NCBI GenBank assembly: GCA_026873275.1
Contig: JANTUC010000008.1
Coordinates: 744,001-808,000, forward strand
Length of the DNA: 64,000 nucleotides
Reading direction: 5' to 3'
Source of the DNA: Pseudopithomyces maydicus
Lineage: Eukaryota; Ascomycota; Dothideomycetes; Pleosporales; Didymosphaeriaceae
Every line of letters starts with the position of its first letter. Within the stretch, counting starts at the first letter, position 1. Of this stretch, positions 22,308-33,948 are shown piece by piece. The notes beneath the pieces were generated by a model. The model did not search any database. It saw only the letters and a list, made by a program, of their open reading frames with translations, and was not told the DNA's origin. The translations under genes and the position numbers were made by a program.

Positions 22308-24366
22308 TTATATGAAAGCGCCGCCGGACGGCTTACGTGTCTCAAAGTCCTTATCGTCGTTAGGATCCCACTCCTCTGTGTCTACTCTGCGCAATGCATG
22401 CCCGGCTGAGCTAGACCCCGTCCCTGGGCTTTGTGTCCGCTCCGGACTCCCTGTTCTCGCCATGCCCCAATCATCTTCGTCCGAGTAACCCGGTGGACTC
22501 CCATCCGTGGAACCTCTACTTGGTATGGGTAGCAGGATCCGCGAATCACCCTTGACTAGGCCCAACCTCTCTTCTTCGGTGGCATCTTTGCCCTCGCGAC
22601 TGCCCTTTCGGCTGTGTCTGCTGACAGGTCTACCCGATATCGAGCTGCCTGTACCGCTCTCAGAGCGTTTCCGGGCGAACACATTCTGGAAGGAGAATTG
22701 GCGTTTGGCGATGTGTGGCGGGGGTTTCGGTGGATGGAGTTCGCCAGGGGCGTCTTCGAACCCAGGGGAAGCAGGATGCGGCGGATGAGGGAGAGTGCCG
22801 AATTGGATGGTGGTTTCGTGGGGTTTGTACGAGGTGTCAGTTTGCATGGCCTGAGCGTAAGTGCTTTTCCCGGAGGATGTGCCAGGACTGGTAGGTGGAA
22901 GAGAGGCAAGGTCGACAGGAGCATGAGAGCTGCTCTGTGACTTCCCGCGTGAACGTAGTCTTTGGAAGAAGCCTGGGTGGTACTGAGTGTCATCGTCTGA
23001 ATCGTCATCGGGGAAATGCGACATGCCCAGAGGCGGATGCACAGTCTTGTGAACGACTGTAGCGCTTCGAGTAGGAGGTCGACTGGGATCAAGCACGGTT
23101 TTACGTCTTCGCAGGCCATCAAACTCCACCGTTTCTCCTTCGCCGATAGGCTGCATGTGCTCTTCTTGCAGTCGCTTGGCTTCCATAAGTTGTTTCTCAC
23201 TTCTCGCCTTTGATATAGAACGCAATATAGCGCCGCCGCCTCGGATGGTGTCGGCTCTCGGCTCGTATTCGGGCTCTTCTACTTCGGCGACAGTACGAAC
23301 TTGGTCCAAATCACCCTTGAAAACAGCGGCATCAGGTACGTCTTTTGCGGATTTAGATAGCTGCAGCAAAATAACACCAGTACAAATCTGTAAGAAGCCC
23401 AAAATGATGGTCGTAATCTGGATGACGGAGCCCTTGAAACCACGAAACAGGATGGCAGACGTGACAATCGTAGCCGATGTGAAGAAGACGTAGTATGTCG
23501 GAGTGACGAGGGCAGCATTGAAGAGATTGAGTGCTTTCTAAGGCAGATTAGTATTGCATGGGGCATCAAAGTTTACGGTAGGGAGCTCACGTTGAGGTAG
23601 ATGATCTCGGTTAACAGGGTAGAAATGACGAAGACGAGAAGAACGTATAGGAACCACTCCTTGAACTGGGACTTGCCATTGATCTGTGCAATGATAGCAG
23701 AACCGAGACCCTGTGTGGCTACAACACTGAGACCTCCAATCAGACTGCAAATGGTGAGATAGACCATCATGGTCTTTTTCCCGTACTTTGGGGCTACCCA
23801 AATGGCGATGACGGCACACGCAACAATGACGACGCCAGCATAGCTGAGAAAGCCAGGAGAGATGACCAAATGCTTCATGCCTTGAATGTCAGCCACGGCA
23901 GATTGCTGCGGGGCGTTGAGGGCGATGATGATGGAGCCGATGATGCAGTTGACGCAGCCCATCTTGCCGACAAAGCTGAGGCGCTCCTTCAAGAATATGG
24001 CGGACAGGATGGCGGCGACGACGACGGTCAGGGCACCCATGGGGGTGACGAGGATGGCGTCGACGAAGGCGTAGGCGACAAAGTTGCAGATTTCGCCAAT
24101 GATCATGAGGGTCATGCCAGTCCACCACCAGACGTTCTTGAGGTAGCCGTAGCCCTCGCCAGCCTCTTCATTGTACTTTTCGTTGGCCTTGAGCAACCCG
24201 TGCTTCTTCAAGACGAAAGAGACGCCGATGAACAGGCCCGAGGATATGGCGAGTATGATGCCGACGATCTTGTAGGAGGGGGTCGGTCTGCGGGGTTGCC
24301 ACCCATGCCACCAGAGCGGTCGTGGAGCTGGTGGGCATGGTAGAGCAGCTGGCCGGCGGCGTCCAT
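22308..24366 (-). CDS. NIPA-type magnesium transporter (1-nt frameshift near start)
   Basis: Multi-span membrane protein of the NIPA family (divalent-cation, mainly Mg2+, transport), about 668 residues. On the minus strand, exon 1 is 24366-23591 and exon 2 is 23537-22308. Conserved blocks include GLFIGVSFVLKKHGLLKANE, GEICNFVAYAFVDAILVTPMG, FLKERLSFVGKMGC, VATQGLGSAIIAQINGK, and LTEIIYLNKALNLFNAALVTP across the splice. About nine hydrophobic helices are followed by a long disordered, Ser/Pro/charged cytosolic tail with no close family match. The ATG at 24366 opens a frame reading MDAAGQLLYHAHQ...ADRPP, which must shift by one base at a C run (24278-24282 on the plus strand) to reach SYKIVGIILAISSG; one C is missing. 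A 24-nt intron alternative is too short to be credible. Confidence 0.88.
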
Positions 24367-24639
24367 GGCGACGGGGGGCCGGCAGGGCGGACGGTCGCGG
24401 GATGGAGGGCGAGGAAGTGGTGTTGTTAGGATGACGACGAGGGCTGGGGAGACATGTGTAGGAAGACGCAGCGGCTCGAGCGGATTGGGGCGGGAGTGAA
24501 TGGGCTGGGTTGCGGTGCGGTGCTCAGCTCGTATAGCAGTGGCACAGGCTCCCGGTCGGGCTTCGTTGGAAGGGGAAGTGCGTTTGGCGCACAAGCCCTG
24601 TGGCGGCTTGAGGAATGTTTGGCGGACCAAAGAGGCACT

Positions 24640-24660
24640 CGAGGGTCGAGGGTCGAGGGT
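24640..24660. repeat. Tandem heptamer, three perfect copies
   Basis: CGAGGGT repeated three times without mismatch, in the shared upstream region of the NIPA transporter and COG4. Confidence 0.8.
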
Positions 24661-24760
24661 TGGCTATGCGACGTGCGTATGTATTGCTATAATAGCTGCA
24701 CCCGCCCAGCCCAGCGATGCGGCTGCGCCCTGGACGACGTTCTGGCCCCGGCGTGGCTGC

Positions 24761-24880
24761 AGCAACAGTATGTAGCAGCAGCGGTAGCGGTGGCGGTAGC
24801 GGCAGCGGCAGCGGCAGCGGTAACAGTAGCAACAGCAGTAACAACAGCGGCAGCCGGCAGCAGCGACAACAGCGACAACG
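24761..24880. repeat. Imperfect trinucleotide microsatellite (AGC/GGT/AAC)
   Basis: About 120 bp of three-base-periodic sequence made of AGC, GGT, GGC and AAC units. It lies in the divergent promoter region, not inside a supported gene. Six-frame translation gives homopolymer-like Ser/Gly or Ala/Val frames, which I regard as shadows. Confidence 0.8.
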
Positions 24881-25234
24881 GGCGGGGTGCGCAACAGGAA
24901 CAACCGTTGGCGTTGGCGGTGCGGATGCGACGATATAAACAAACAAAAGCACCCGGCCAGGCCAAGTGGGTATATTGTGTCAGGGCGGCCCAGAGAAAAG
25001 TGGTTGGGGCGTAATTTGGTGGCCAGCCCAGCCTCTCTGTCCAGTTCCAAGGCGCTCGCAGCTCGAGGGGCCCGGCCCCTGCAGGAACCGCCGTCATGTC
25101 CCCCCCGCCGCCCCCCAGTGCATACATGGCGTAGCGTGTATCTGCCGCACTGGTACCTAGTTTACCGATAGCGCATGGTGCACTGTGGATAGCCGCCCGC
25201 CGCTCGACGAACGTCCGCACAAGCGCCCGCTGAG

Positions 25235-27598
25235 ATGGACATGGACACGAACGTGGACGTCTACGCCGCCACGTCGGTGGCCGACATGCACGCGGCCCTC
25301 GCCGCGCTGCACCAGCAGGAAGCCCAAGTCACCCAGCGGCTCAACGACCTCGTCGCCTCCCAGAAGGACCTCTCCCGCGAGCTCGCCCGCCTCGACCTGC
25401 TGCGCGGCCACCTGGGCTCGCAGGCCGTCACCACGCGCGCCATCAGCAATGGCATGCTCGCCGACGCCGCCCAGACGGCGAACCGCATCTCCAGCCAGGT
25501 CAAGCGGCTGGACCACGAGCAGTCCAACGTACGTGCCACCCTCGACGTGGTCGAGCAGGTGGCAGAGCTCAAGGCCTGCGTGCTGGGCGTGCATGGCTCC
25601 ATGGGCGCCCCGCAGGACTGGGAGACGGCCGCGGGCTATCTGAGTCGCGCCTCCAGGATTCCCGACGACGTCGTCGACGGCAGCTTCGCCGAGGAGATTG
25701 TACCTACCGCAGAGGTGCCCGACCCGCCGCGCGTCACCCTCGACCACGCCGCCGCCTCGCTGTGCGGCCTCTTCCTGCGCGAGTTCGACAGGGCCGCCGC
25801 CGACGCCGACGGCCAGCGCGTCACCCGCTTCTTCAAGCTGTTCCCCCTCATCGGCCGGACAGACACAGGGCTCGATGCCTACGGCCGCTACGTGTGCCAG
25901 GGCGTCGCCGCGAGAGCCCGCGCAAACTTCAATTCCGCCCCGCCCGCCCAGCGCCAGGAAAGCTACTTCTACGGCCAGACCCTCACCAAGCTGTTCGAGC
26001 ACATTGCCCAGATTGTGGACGGCCACGAGCCCCTGGTCGAGCGCCACTATGGCCCCGGCATGATGGCCAAGGTCATCGAGCGCCTGCAGATCGAGGCCGA
26101 CGTGCAAGGCGGCATCGTGCTCGACTCCTGGCACGACGAGCGCAGCATCGACCGCAAGATGACCGACACCAAGTCCTACGCCTTCTCCTTCCTCGTGCAG
26201 AGCTTCAAGCCCGCCAATGGCACCCCGCGCTCAAACTCGCCCGCGAACCCCCCGGCCGCACCAGCGAAGATGATAGTCTCGACATGAAGGACATGGACGG
26301 CCTGCTTGCCGAGAGCGCTCTCATGCTCGGCCGCTGGGCTCTCTACTCCCGCTTCATCTCCGACAAGTGTGCGGTATGTTGCACGCATCTTCGCCGTATC
26401 CTGCTGCTGACATGTCTAGCCCCCTGAGCCTGAAGACCACATCGACCATGGCCTGGTCATGCCCAACTTCTTAGCCACCAGCAACCTCCACCGCAAGGTC
26501 TCCAGTCACTTGGTTGAGCCCTTCAACTACCTCACTACCTTCTTCTTCCGACGCTCCGTCGAGAAAGCGTTCCAGATGGACCAGTCGCCCACTGGTCTCA
26601 ATCTGAACCCGACCAAGCCGCTGGGCGCTGATCCTCCTTTCATCACAACCGCCGTCGACACCACCATGTACATTCTGAACCAGGTCCTACAGCGAGCTTT
26701 GGCAACATCCCAGCGAGATGTGATCGCCAACGTCGTCCCCACAGTCGGCAGCTTGCTAGCTTCCGACTTCATCAACATGATTCAAAGGAAGATGCGCGAC
26801 GAAAGCTACCCCCGACCCGTCATCCAGGGCGGCTTACCACCAGAAGACAAGGTCGTTGCTTTCCTGGTCTTGATCAACAACTTGGACGTATCCAACGACT
26901 ACATAAAACGCATCGTTGAACAGCAGCTCGGCGGGCAGTCCGACGCATCTTCACCTTTGGAGAACCTGTTCCCCTTTGGCCACGACGCCAAATTCGTCGA
27001 GACGAAGCTCAAAAATCTAGAGAGTTCCTTTGCCGTGAACAGTGGCGAGCTTTTGAACGATAGCATTCAGGTTGCCTTCCACAGTGTTTTGAAGCCCCGT
27101 GTCCGCCCGATTCTCACCGAAGCGTTCCGCGAGATCAACTACAAACCCTCCGATGAAGAAGCCAATGGCGAAGAGGGTGAAGAGGATGACACGGACCTCG
27201 TCAAGTCACGATTCGATCGTGGATGGGGTGCGCTCATTCGACCCATCAAGCGCATCCTGACTACTGCCAATTTCGACCGCCTACTGACTGTTGCTTTGGC
27301 TTATCTAGCTAGCGCGCTTGAAAGGCGTATCCGAGGTTACCACGGTCTTGTGAATGAGCTTGGAGCTGTGCGCCTCGAACGTGATATCGCTGGCATCGTT
27401 ACAGCAGCAGTGGGAGGCGGCAAGTACAGCCTGAGGGATGCATTCGCCAGGTGTACTCAAATGACGCTTATCATGAATATGGAAGATGACGAATGGGAGG
27501 AAGTGTTGACAGAAGGTACAGGTGACTCTGGTATTGCGTGGGTCTTGACCGCAGACGAACGGAATTTTGCACGAAGCATAGTGAAAGGACCTCGGTGA
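25235..27598 (+). CDS. COG4: Conserved oligomeric Golgi complex subunit 4 (1-nt frameshift)
   Basis: Lobe A subunit of the COG vesicle-tethering complex, acting in retrograde transport within the Golgi. Exons 25235-26373 and 26420-27598; 772 residues if the frameshift is repaired. The N-terminal coiled coil (residues about 15-110) is followed by TRFFKLFPLIG and the COG4 core; the C-terminal half contains WALYSRFISDKC, SVEKAFQMDQSP, PVIQGGLPPEDKVVAFLVLI and a terminal helical bundle. At 26248-26253 (six C) the frame breaks: one more C joins SPANPP to GRTSEDDSLDMKDMDGLLAE. Without it, translation ends at 26287 after 350 residues. The gene is otherwise intact, so a sequence error is likely. Confidence 0.9.
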
Positions 27599-28017
27599 TG
27601 CGACGCAGGGGTGCGCCGGTAGACCACTCTTGGCAACCAATATACTTAGGCATATTACCCACAGCCAAGAAAAAACTACATTCCATGCGCTTTAATGTTC
27701 ATATCGTGTTCAATGTTGTCCTTTTCGTTTATCATGTCCTTGTGCTGCTATCCGTGTGCACACGCTCATCTCTCACGACTCCTCTCGTTTCTGCATTTGA
27801 GCATTCACCACCAACGGCCGCTCTAGCCGACGGGAGCTTGGCATCAACAAGCCACCTTGCACTCTGTGCATGCGCACGGGACCTTTTGTAACCGTTTTCG
27901 TTGCAAACACGATCGGCTGGTCCTGCGAACTGGTACTTGTACAAGTCCTACAATGCCACAACACCGGTGACCCGAAGAGTCGGCATCTCTGCTCGGTATC
28001 AACAAGCACGAGCTAAC
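27599..28017. other. Intergenic region
   Basis: 3' region of COG4 and upstream region of the GH125 gene. An open frame of the latter extends upstream to 27901 through a TTG, but the signal peptide begins at the ATG at 28018. Confidence 0.55.
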
Positions 28018-29737
28018 ATGTTGCTCCCCGGGCCCCTGCTCGCGCTATCCTTCTCTGTCCTTACCACGCTCACTGCCACGGTTAATGCGCAATGTCCCAT
28101 CTACACAAGATATGCCAATGAGAAACATGAACCGCTGTCACCAGGACGCTGGCAGCTGGCGTCCATGCGGCCTATCCCCTCTTGTCGCACCTTTAAATCC
28201 CAAGAAGTGGAAGATACGATTGAGCGCCTGAGGAACATCATTCTAGACCCGGACCTAATGCGCCTATTTGAGAATGCTTGGCCTAGCACGTTGGACACGA
28301 CAATCGCTTGGACAGGCCTCGCAAATAGAACCGTCATCCAGGAACCGGACCTGATAACTAATAAGACACTGTATCGGCTTGGGAGAAACCAAAAGCTCAT
28401 TTCGTCAGAGGAGGCTATGAAAGTGAAGAGTCAAGAGGAGAAAGGTGAAGAAGAATTGGCGTTTGTGGTCACAGGGGATATAGAAGCCATGTGGTTGAGA
28501 GATAGCGCAAATCAGCTACTAGCTTACACGAGCGTGTTGAGATCCGATGGAGGGAATGGAAAGGGTACATTGGCCAGTCTCTTTCGCGGAGCAATCAACT
28601 TGCAGGCGCGGTATATACTCGGAGACCCATTTTGCAACGCTTTCCAGGCGCCGGAGGAATCTCGAATAAAGAGGAAAAGCAGCGCAAACAGTGATACAAT
28701 ATCTCCTTCATACGACTATTTCCAGGTGTTTAGCTGTCAATGGGAGCTTGACAGTGTTGCCTCCTTCCTTCAACTCTCAGCCGATTACGCTGAACGCACT
28801 GGTGATTATGCATTCTTTGGTCGACACAGCTGGATCGAAGCCGTGGAGAAAATTCTCGAGATAACAGAAAGCATGATGATTGATTCCTATGATGAGGATG
28901 GAAACTGGCAACACACGCCATATACCTACTGCGCTCCCTACGGTGGCACGCCGATCAATTCCTGCAATGGCAGTCCACATAAAGGCAACATTGGACTGGT
29001 GCGCTCGTTTCAGCGTCCCAGCGATGATAGCTGCATATACCAGTATCTCATTCCGAGTAACATGATGTACAGCGTTGCACTCAATGCTTCATCAACCATC
29101 ATGTCCCAAGTACAACCATCGGGAAGCAACCTAACAACATGGATGCGCCAAATGAGCACAGGAATAAGAAACGGAATCGAGGATTACGCGGTAGTGCGGG
29201 ATACCAAACACGGCAAGATTTACGCATATGAGGTCGATGGATATGGCAGTGCCATAGCTATGGATGACCCGAACATACCCTCCTTACTTTCAGCTCCATT
29301 CCTCAATTATACAGACATGAAAGATTCAGTGTACCAGAACACCCGCAAAAAGATTCTCAGCAAGGATAACCCGTACTATGCGTGGGGCCCTGTAATCTCG
29401 GGTGTGGGTAGTATGCGTGAGTTTGCCAGTGTTCCTACTTTTTTCCTCAAACTATAGTAAACTGACCACCCGTGAAGATACATTACCAGGCAGTGCATGG
29501 CCAATGGCCAACATCATGACCATCCTCACCAGCGACGACGATGAAGAGATCATGCAAAATTTGAAATGGCTGATACAGAGCACTGACGGATATGGGTTGA
29601 TGCACGAGAGCGTGCATGCGCATCATCCCGGGGTTTGGACGCGGCAGTGGTTCAGCTGGGCAAATGGCCTGTTCGGACAGGCGGTGCTAGATCTGGAGAA
29701 GAGGAAGCCGTGGATACTGAAGATGGGATTCCAGTAA
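28018..29737 (+). CDS. Secreted GH125 exo-alpha-1,6-mannosidase
   Basis: Exons 28018-29410 and 29478-29737 give 550 residues. The N-terminus MLLPGPLLALSFSVLTTLTA is a signal peptide, cleaved probably before QCP. GH125 landmarks are VVTGDIEAMWLRDSANQL, YQVFSCQWELDS-like FQVFSCQWELDSV, SYDYF, a GPVISGVG loop, and a C-terminal GLMHESVHAHHPGVWTRQW with FSWANGLFGQAVLDL. The enzyme releases non-reducing-end alpha-1,6-mannose from N-glycans or mannan and acts in the secretory route or outside the cell. Several NxS/T sites are visible. The intron has a CTGAC branch and an AAG acceptor. In the family, catalysis uses a paired Asp/Glu; I have not mapped the base residue with certainty. Confidence 0.88.
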
Positions 29738-30392
29738 TGGAGGGATCGTTGGCAGAGGCAGATTGGACTTGCAAGCGCAAGTAGGTTTGAAGCTAAGAGA
29801 ATGATTGGAGAAACACGCCACTGAGCAACGCGATGCTGGGGTGCGAAGCAGTTGTCTTGGTGATAGCTGAGTTTTTTAGAGGCGAGCCTGCATGGGTTCA
29901 AGAGAATAATACATCAAATCACCATAGGAAGATAGGAGGGAAGAGTACATCGGCCCTGTCAATCTACCGTTGCAGCTCCGAGGTGTCGGTAGCCCATTCG
30001 ACCGTGAAGAATAGGAAAATCGACCAACTCACCACGTGTGCGAATACGACGGCTCCCGGTGCGGTTCCTATCTGCAACGGCCTGAAAGCGGGGTAGCTTT
30101 AATTCTCGCCACCGAACTCGCTTCAGGGCCCCATACAATTCACCGCTCGCAACCGCCCTATTCCCGATAGGCTAGGTCCATGCGAGATCCACCACGGTGT
30201 GCGATACACCATGATGCTAATGGACAAGCACCCTTATCTCCCGTCACGAACAATATCGTAACGAGCGTCTCCATCAAGTAGTGCTTAGTGTTGGCCGGGT
30301 TCCGCGGCCCAGTGGGTCTCTTCGAGAAGGTTTTATCATCTAAATCACCCCTTCAGACGTCGACATCGGCGCTTTGTCAATCCCCAAACACC
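29738..30392. other. Intergenic region
   Basis: 3' region of the GH125 gene and promoter of the amine oxidase. The amine oxidase frame stays open upstream to 30288 through a GTG, but no ATG precedes 30393. No RNA gene recognised. Confidence 0.55.
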
Positions 30393-32675
30393 ATGTCCAC
30401 CGAGAGTACCATCGATTCTGCAGCCACGCGACCGGCTAAAACAGTACATGTGCATCCGCTTGCGCCTCTGTCTGAGAAAGAACTTAGAGATGCCGCGGCA
30501 ATAATCAAAGCTTCGTGGCCGGCACATACTGAGCTTCATTTCAAGGTTGTCACGCTGCAGGAGCCTCCGAAGGGAGAGGTCGTCGTGTATCTGGAGGCCG
30601 AGCATAATGGAAGGCCGCTGCCCTCGGTCAGCAGGAGAGCCTTTTTAAACTATTATATTTGCAACACAGTAAGCTCTACAAACGGTTCGGAACAGGACAG
30701 ATGATGATAATGTGTGCAGAATAAGTTTCATGAAGCAATCGTGGATCTCAACTCCGGTCGAGTCCTCCACAATGTGCTTCTGGGACCTTTTGTTCATGCA
30801 AATGGTGATGGTGAGGAAATTGTAAGAATCGAGAAGATTGCGCTGGAGGACGAGGGTGTGAGAGAGGCAATCGCAAAGTTACAACTTCCGGAGGGCACAG
30901 TGGTCATTAGTGACCCTTGGATATATGGTACTCAGCCTTTCATATATATATGCAGAGATTCAGCTAATGAGAACAGGCTCTGACGGTATCAACGACGAAC
31001 AGCGTCTATACCAATGCTTCCTCTACATGCGAGACCCGGCCAATTCATCAGAAGCTGACTCAAACCACTATGCATTACCACTACCTATCAGTCCGGTCAT
31101 AACTACAGAGAACATGAAAGTCATACGGATTGACACCTTGCCAACGGGTGCTGATAACGAGATCAAGCCTCTAGGCAAGTGGCCAATTCATCCAGCAAAC
31201 GAATATGTTTCAGAGTATCAAACTCTGAGAACAGACTTGAAGCCGCTCAACGTCATCCAACCCGAAGGAGCTAGTTTCACGGTTACTCCTGAGGGTACTT
31301 CCAATGTTCTGCAATGGCAGAAGTGGAAGTTTAGGGTTGGCTTTAACCAGAGAGAAGGCATGGTGCTATATGACGTGCGATACGATGGTCGCAGTCTATT
31401 CTATCGGATGAGTTTGAGTGACATGAATATTCCCTACGCAGATCCACGACATCCGTTTCACAAGAAGTCGGCATTCGATCTAGGAGATGCTGGCGCAGGT
31501 GCGTGATTAGTACACCTTGATCTGAAAGTTTGAACTGACACGGTAAAGGGATAATGGCGAACAACCTCAAGTTGGGATGCGACTGCCTAGGATCTATCTA
31601 TTACCTCAATGCAATCCTCTCTGACGAAAAGGGTGGCGTTATACCAATGGATAACTGTGTCTGCATTCACGAACAAGATGCTGGCATTGGTTGGAAGCAC
31701 ACGAACTACCGCACTGGACGCGCAGCGGTAGCTCGCTCGCGGGAATTGGTGTTGCAGTCGATCATCACTGTTTCCAATTACGAGTATATATTGGCCTTCA
31801 TTTTCAATCAAGCGGGAGAGGTCGACTATGAAATCCGTGCAACTGGTATACTAAGCACGCAGCCGATAGATGAAGGTGTTGAAGTTCCCTTTGGCACCGT
31901 CGTCCATCCTGGTGTTCTCGCAGTTCATCACCAACATATCTTCTCGCTCAGAGTGGATCCCTTCTTGGAGGGCCAGAACAATCGATTGGTGTATGACGAA
32001 GCGTTTGCGATGCCGCGGTCGGACTTCAACCCACACGGCACCGGTTACTATGTGAAAGAGACGGTTGTTGAGGAATCGGGCGGTTATGATATTGACTACG
32101 ACAATAATAGGACGTTCAAAATCCAGAACGTGAACAAGCGCAACCCTATAAACGGCAAACCTGTGGCGTACAAGATCCAAGCACCTCCGTTCCAGAAGAT
32201 CTTATCAGATAAGGACAGCTTCAACTACAAGCGCGCAGAGTTCAGTGACCACAATATCTACGTTGTAAAATACCGAGACGATGAGCTGTACGCTGGTGGA
32301 AAGTACACAAATCAGTCGAGGGGCGGCACGGGTGTTAGATCATGGGCGGACCGCAAGGAGAACGTAAAGGACGACGACTTCGTTCTATACATCCAAGCGG
32401 GCATCAACCATGTCCCGAGAATCGAGGTACGTGCTTGTGATCCTGAACATCTGATTTCCAGCTGACGTAATATCAAGGACTTTCCGGTGATGCCATGTGA
32501 AATTTTGAAGATACACATGAAGCCTGTGAACTTTTTCGACAAGAACCCGGCGCTAGATGTACCGCCGAGCGAACAGGCTTTCAACAAGAGCACGCTGGTC
32601 AGTGAGTTGCATCATCAGCCGGCAGTAGAGACTACAGTTGGACAGGGCGGCGCATGCTGTGGACCAAAGCTGTAG
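30393..32675 (+). CDS. Copper amine oxidase
   Basis: Oxidises primary amines to aldehydes with release of NH3 and H2O2. Exons 30393-30668, 30720-30927, 30977-31498, 31549-32426 and 32478-32675 give 693 residues, the normal length for fungal enzymes. The cofactor precursor lies in TVSNYEYILAF, where the Tyr after Asn becomes topaquinone. The catalytic-base Asp lies in the YADPRHPFHKK region. Copper ligands are HxH in HHQHIFSLRVD and the later His near INHVPRIEDFPVMP. N2 and N3 domains occupy roughly residues 30-230. The C-terminus CCGPKL resembles a weak PTS1; related yeast enzymes are peroxisomal, so location is plausible but unproven. The start at 30393 lies in an MSTESTIDSAATRP leader. Confidence 0.93.
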
Positions 32676-32941
32676 TTGAGGCGCGTGGCGGTGGGTACAC
32701 GGGCTTGCATGAGGTACATGTAGATAGGTACCTATGTAGACATGGAAATAGACTCGGATGCATGGGATGCTCTGGGTTGTGATTGTCATTGTGATCACTG
32801 TGATTGTGTGTGGACACCGTGGATCCATATAGAGCTAGCTCGATCCGGCCCAAACTAGCTCATGGTCCGTGCACGCATTGTTGCTACAGGACAAAGCACC
32901 TTGACGAAGCTCTTAACACGCCCCAGCTACTCACAGCCGCC

Positions 32942-33948
32942 ATGCCACCCAACGACAAGGCCGGTCGCGTAGTTTTCATCGGAAACATACCTTACGGTAA
33001 GCGGACCTTGCAGCAGTGTATAAAGGCGCACTGCGGCTACCCAAGCCCTGCGCCCGAGCCTGCTCTCGTGCGCACCCACTGACTGTTCGCAGGCGGCAAC
33101 GAGGAGATCATCATAGAGGCGTTAGGTCGTGTCGGCCAGGTCCTCAACTTCCGGCTCGTGTACGACAAGGAAACCGGTCGGCCCAAGGGCTTCGGCTTCG
33201 CAGAGTTCGCGGACCCCGATTCAGCAGCATCCGCAGTGCGCAACTTGAACGACTACGAGCTGATGGGGAGGAAATTGCGGGTAGACTGGTCGAACGACAA
33301 CGGTGCAGGCGACAACGCCCCTGCGAACAGCGCTGCGCCGGTCAATGGCCAGCCAGACGCCGCAGCACCCGCACCGCACTCCTCCACGCTCCCCCTCTTC
33401 CACCTGGCGCCGAGCTCCAGCCCAATCTCTCGTGCCCTGATTCCATATCCACGACGCTGAACACCCTTCCTCCACCGCAACTCCTTGATATCATATCTCA
33501 GATGAAGGGTCTCGTCATGACGGAACCCGCCAAGGCAACGGAGCTGTTCAGGCAGGCACCCCAGCTCGCCTATGCCATATTTCAAGCATTGCTGCTTCTG
33601 AACCTCGTGGACACGAACGTGCTGGGCTCACTCATTGACCCATCACCTGCAGCAGCGGCGGCTCCCCCACCACAAGCACAACCACCTGCCCCGCAGCCTC
33701 CGCGACCGGCACAGAACTATGCTGCGTATCCTCCGCAGCCCGTTCCAACACCCCCGCAGGTTGTGCAGCAGCCATATGGCCAGCCGCCCCAGGCAGCCGC
33801 CCCCACCAACTTGACAACGGAGCAGATTGCTGCGTACCAGCAGGTCATGGCCTTGACCCAAGCGCAGATCGACCAGTTGGACCCAGCATCGCGTGCGCAG
33901 ATTATGGCGTTGAGGCAACAGTTCGCTGGGCTCGCTGGGCGCATGTAA
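32942..33948 (+). CDS. Cleavage stimulation factor 64 kDa subunit, CSTF2/Rna15-like (1-nt frameshift)
   Basis: Nuclear pre-mRNA 3'-end processing factor that binds U/GU-rich RNA downstream of the cleavage site. Exons 32942-32996 and 33093-33948; 303 residues once repaired. The N-terminal RRM has RNP2 (VVFIGNIPY) and RNP1 (KGFGFAEF). The hinge domain follows (PPQLLDIISQMKGLVMTEPA to ALLLLNLVDTNVLGSL), then a Pro/Gln/Ala-rich linker and the C-terminal helical domain with DQLDPASRAQIMALRQQF. Between the RRM and hinge the frame breaks at a five-C run, 33391-33395: one more C joins HSSTLP to PLPPGAELQPN. Unrepaired, the product stops at 33460 and loses the hinge and C-terminal domains. Confidence 0.92.

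Larger units (their letters stand above)
24367..25234. promoter_or_regulatory. Divergent promoter region of NIPA transporter and COG4
   Basis: 868 bp between two opposite start codons. GC-rich, with the heptamer and trinucleotide repeats noted separately and a G/C-run-rich segment at about 25070-25120. No specific factor site is identified. Confidence 0.45.

Noticed and set aside
24290..24320. A 24-nt intron to repair the NIPA N-terminus
   Set aside because: Far shorter than any other intron in the window (45 nt or more) and without a branch site; a missing C explains the frame better.
24665..25050. Open frames through the trinucleotide array on both strands
   Set aside because: Low-complexity translations in all frames; products of the microsatellite rather than genes.
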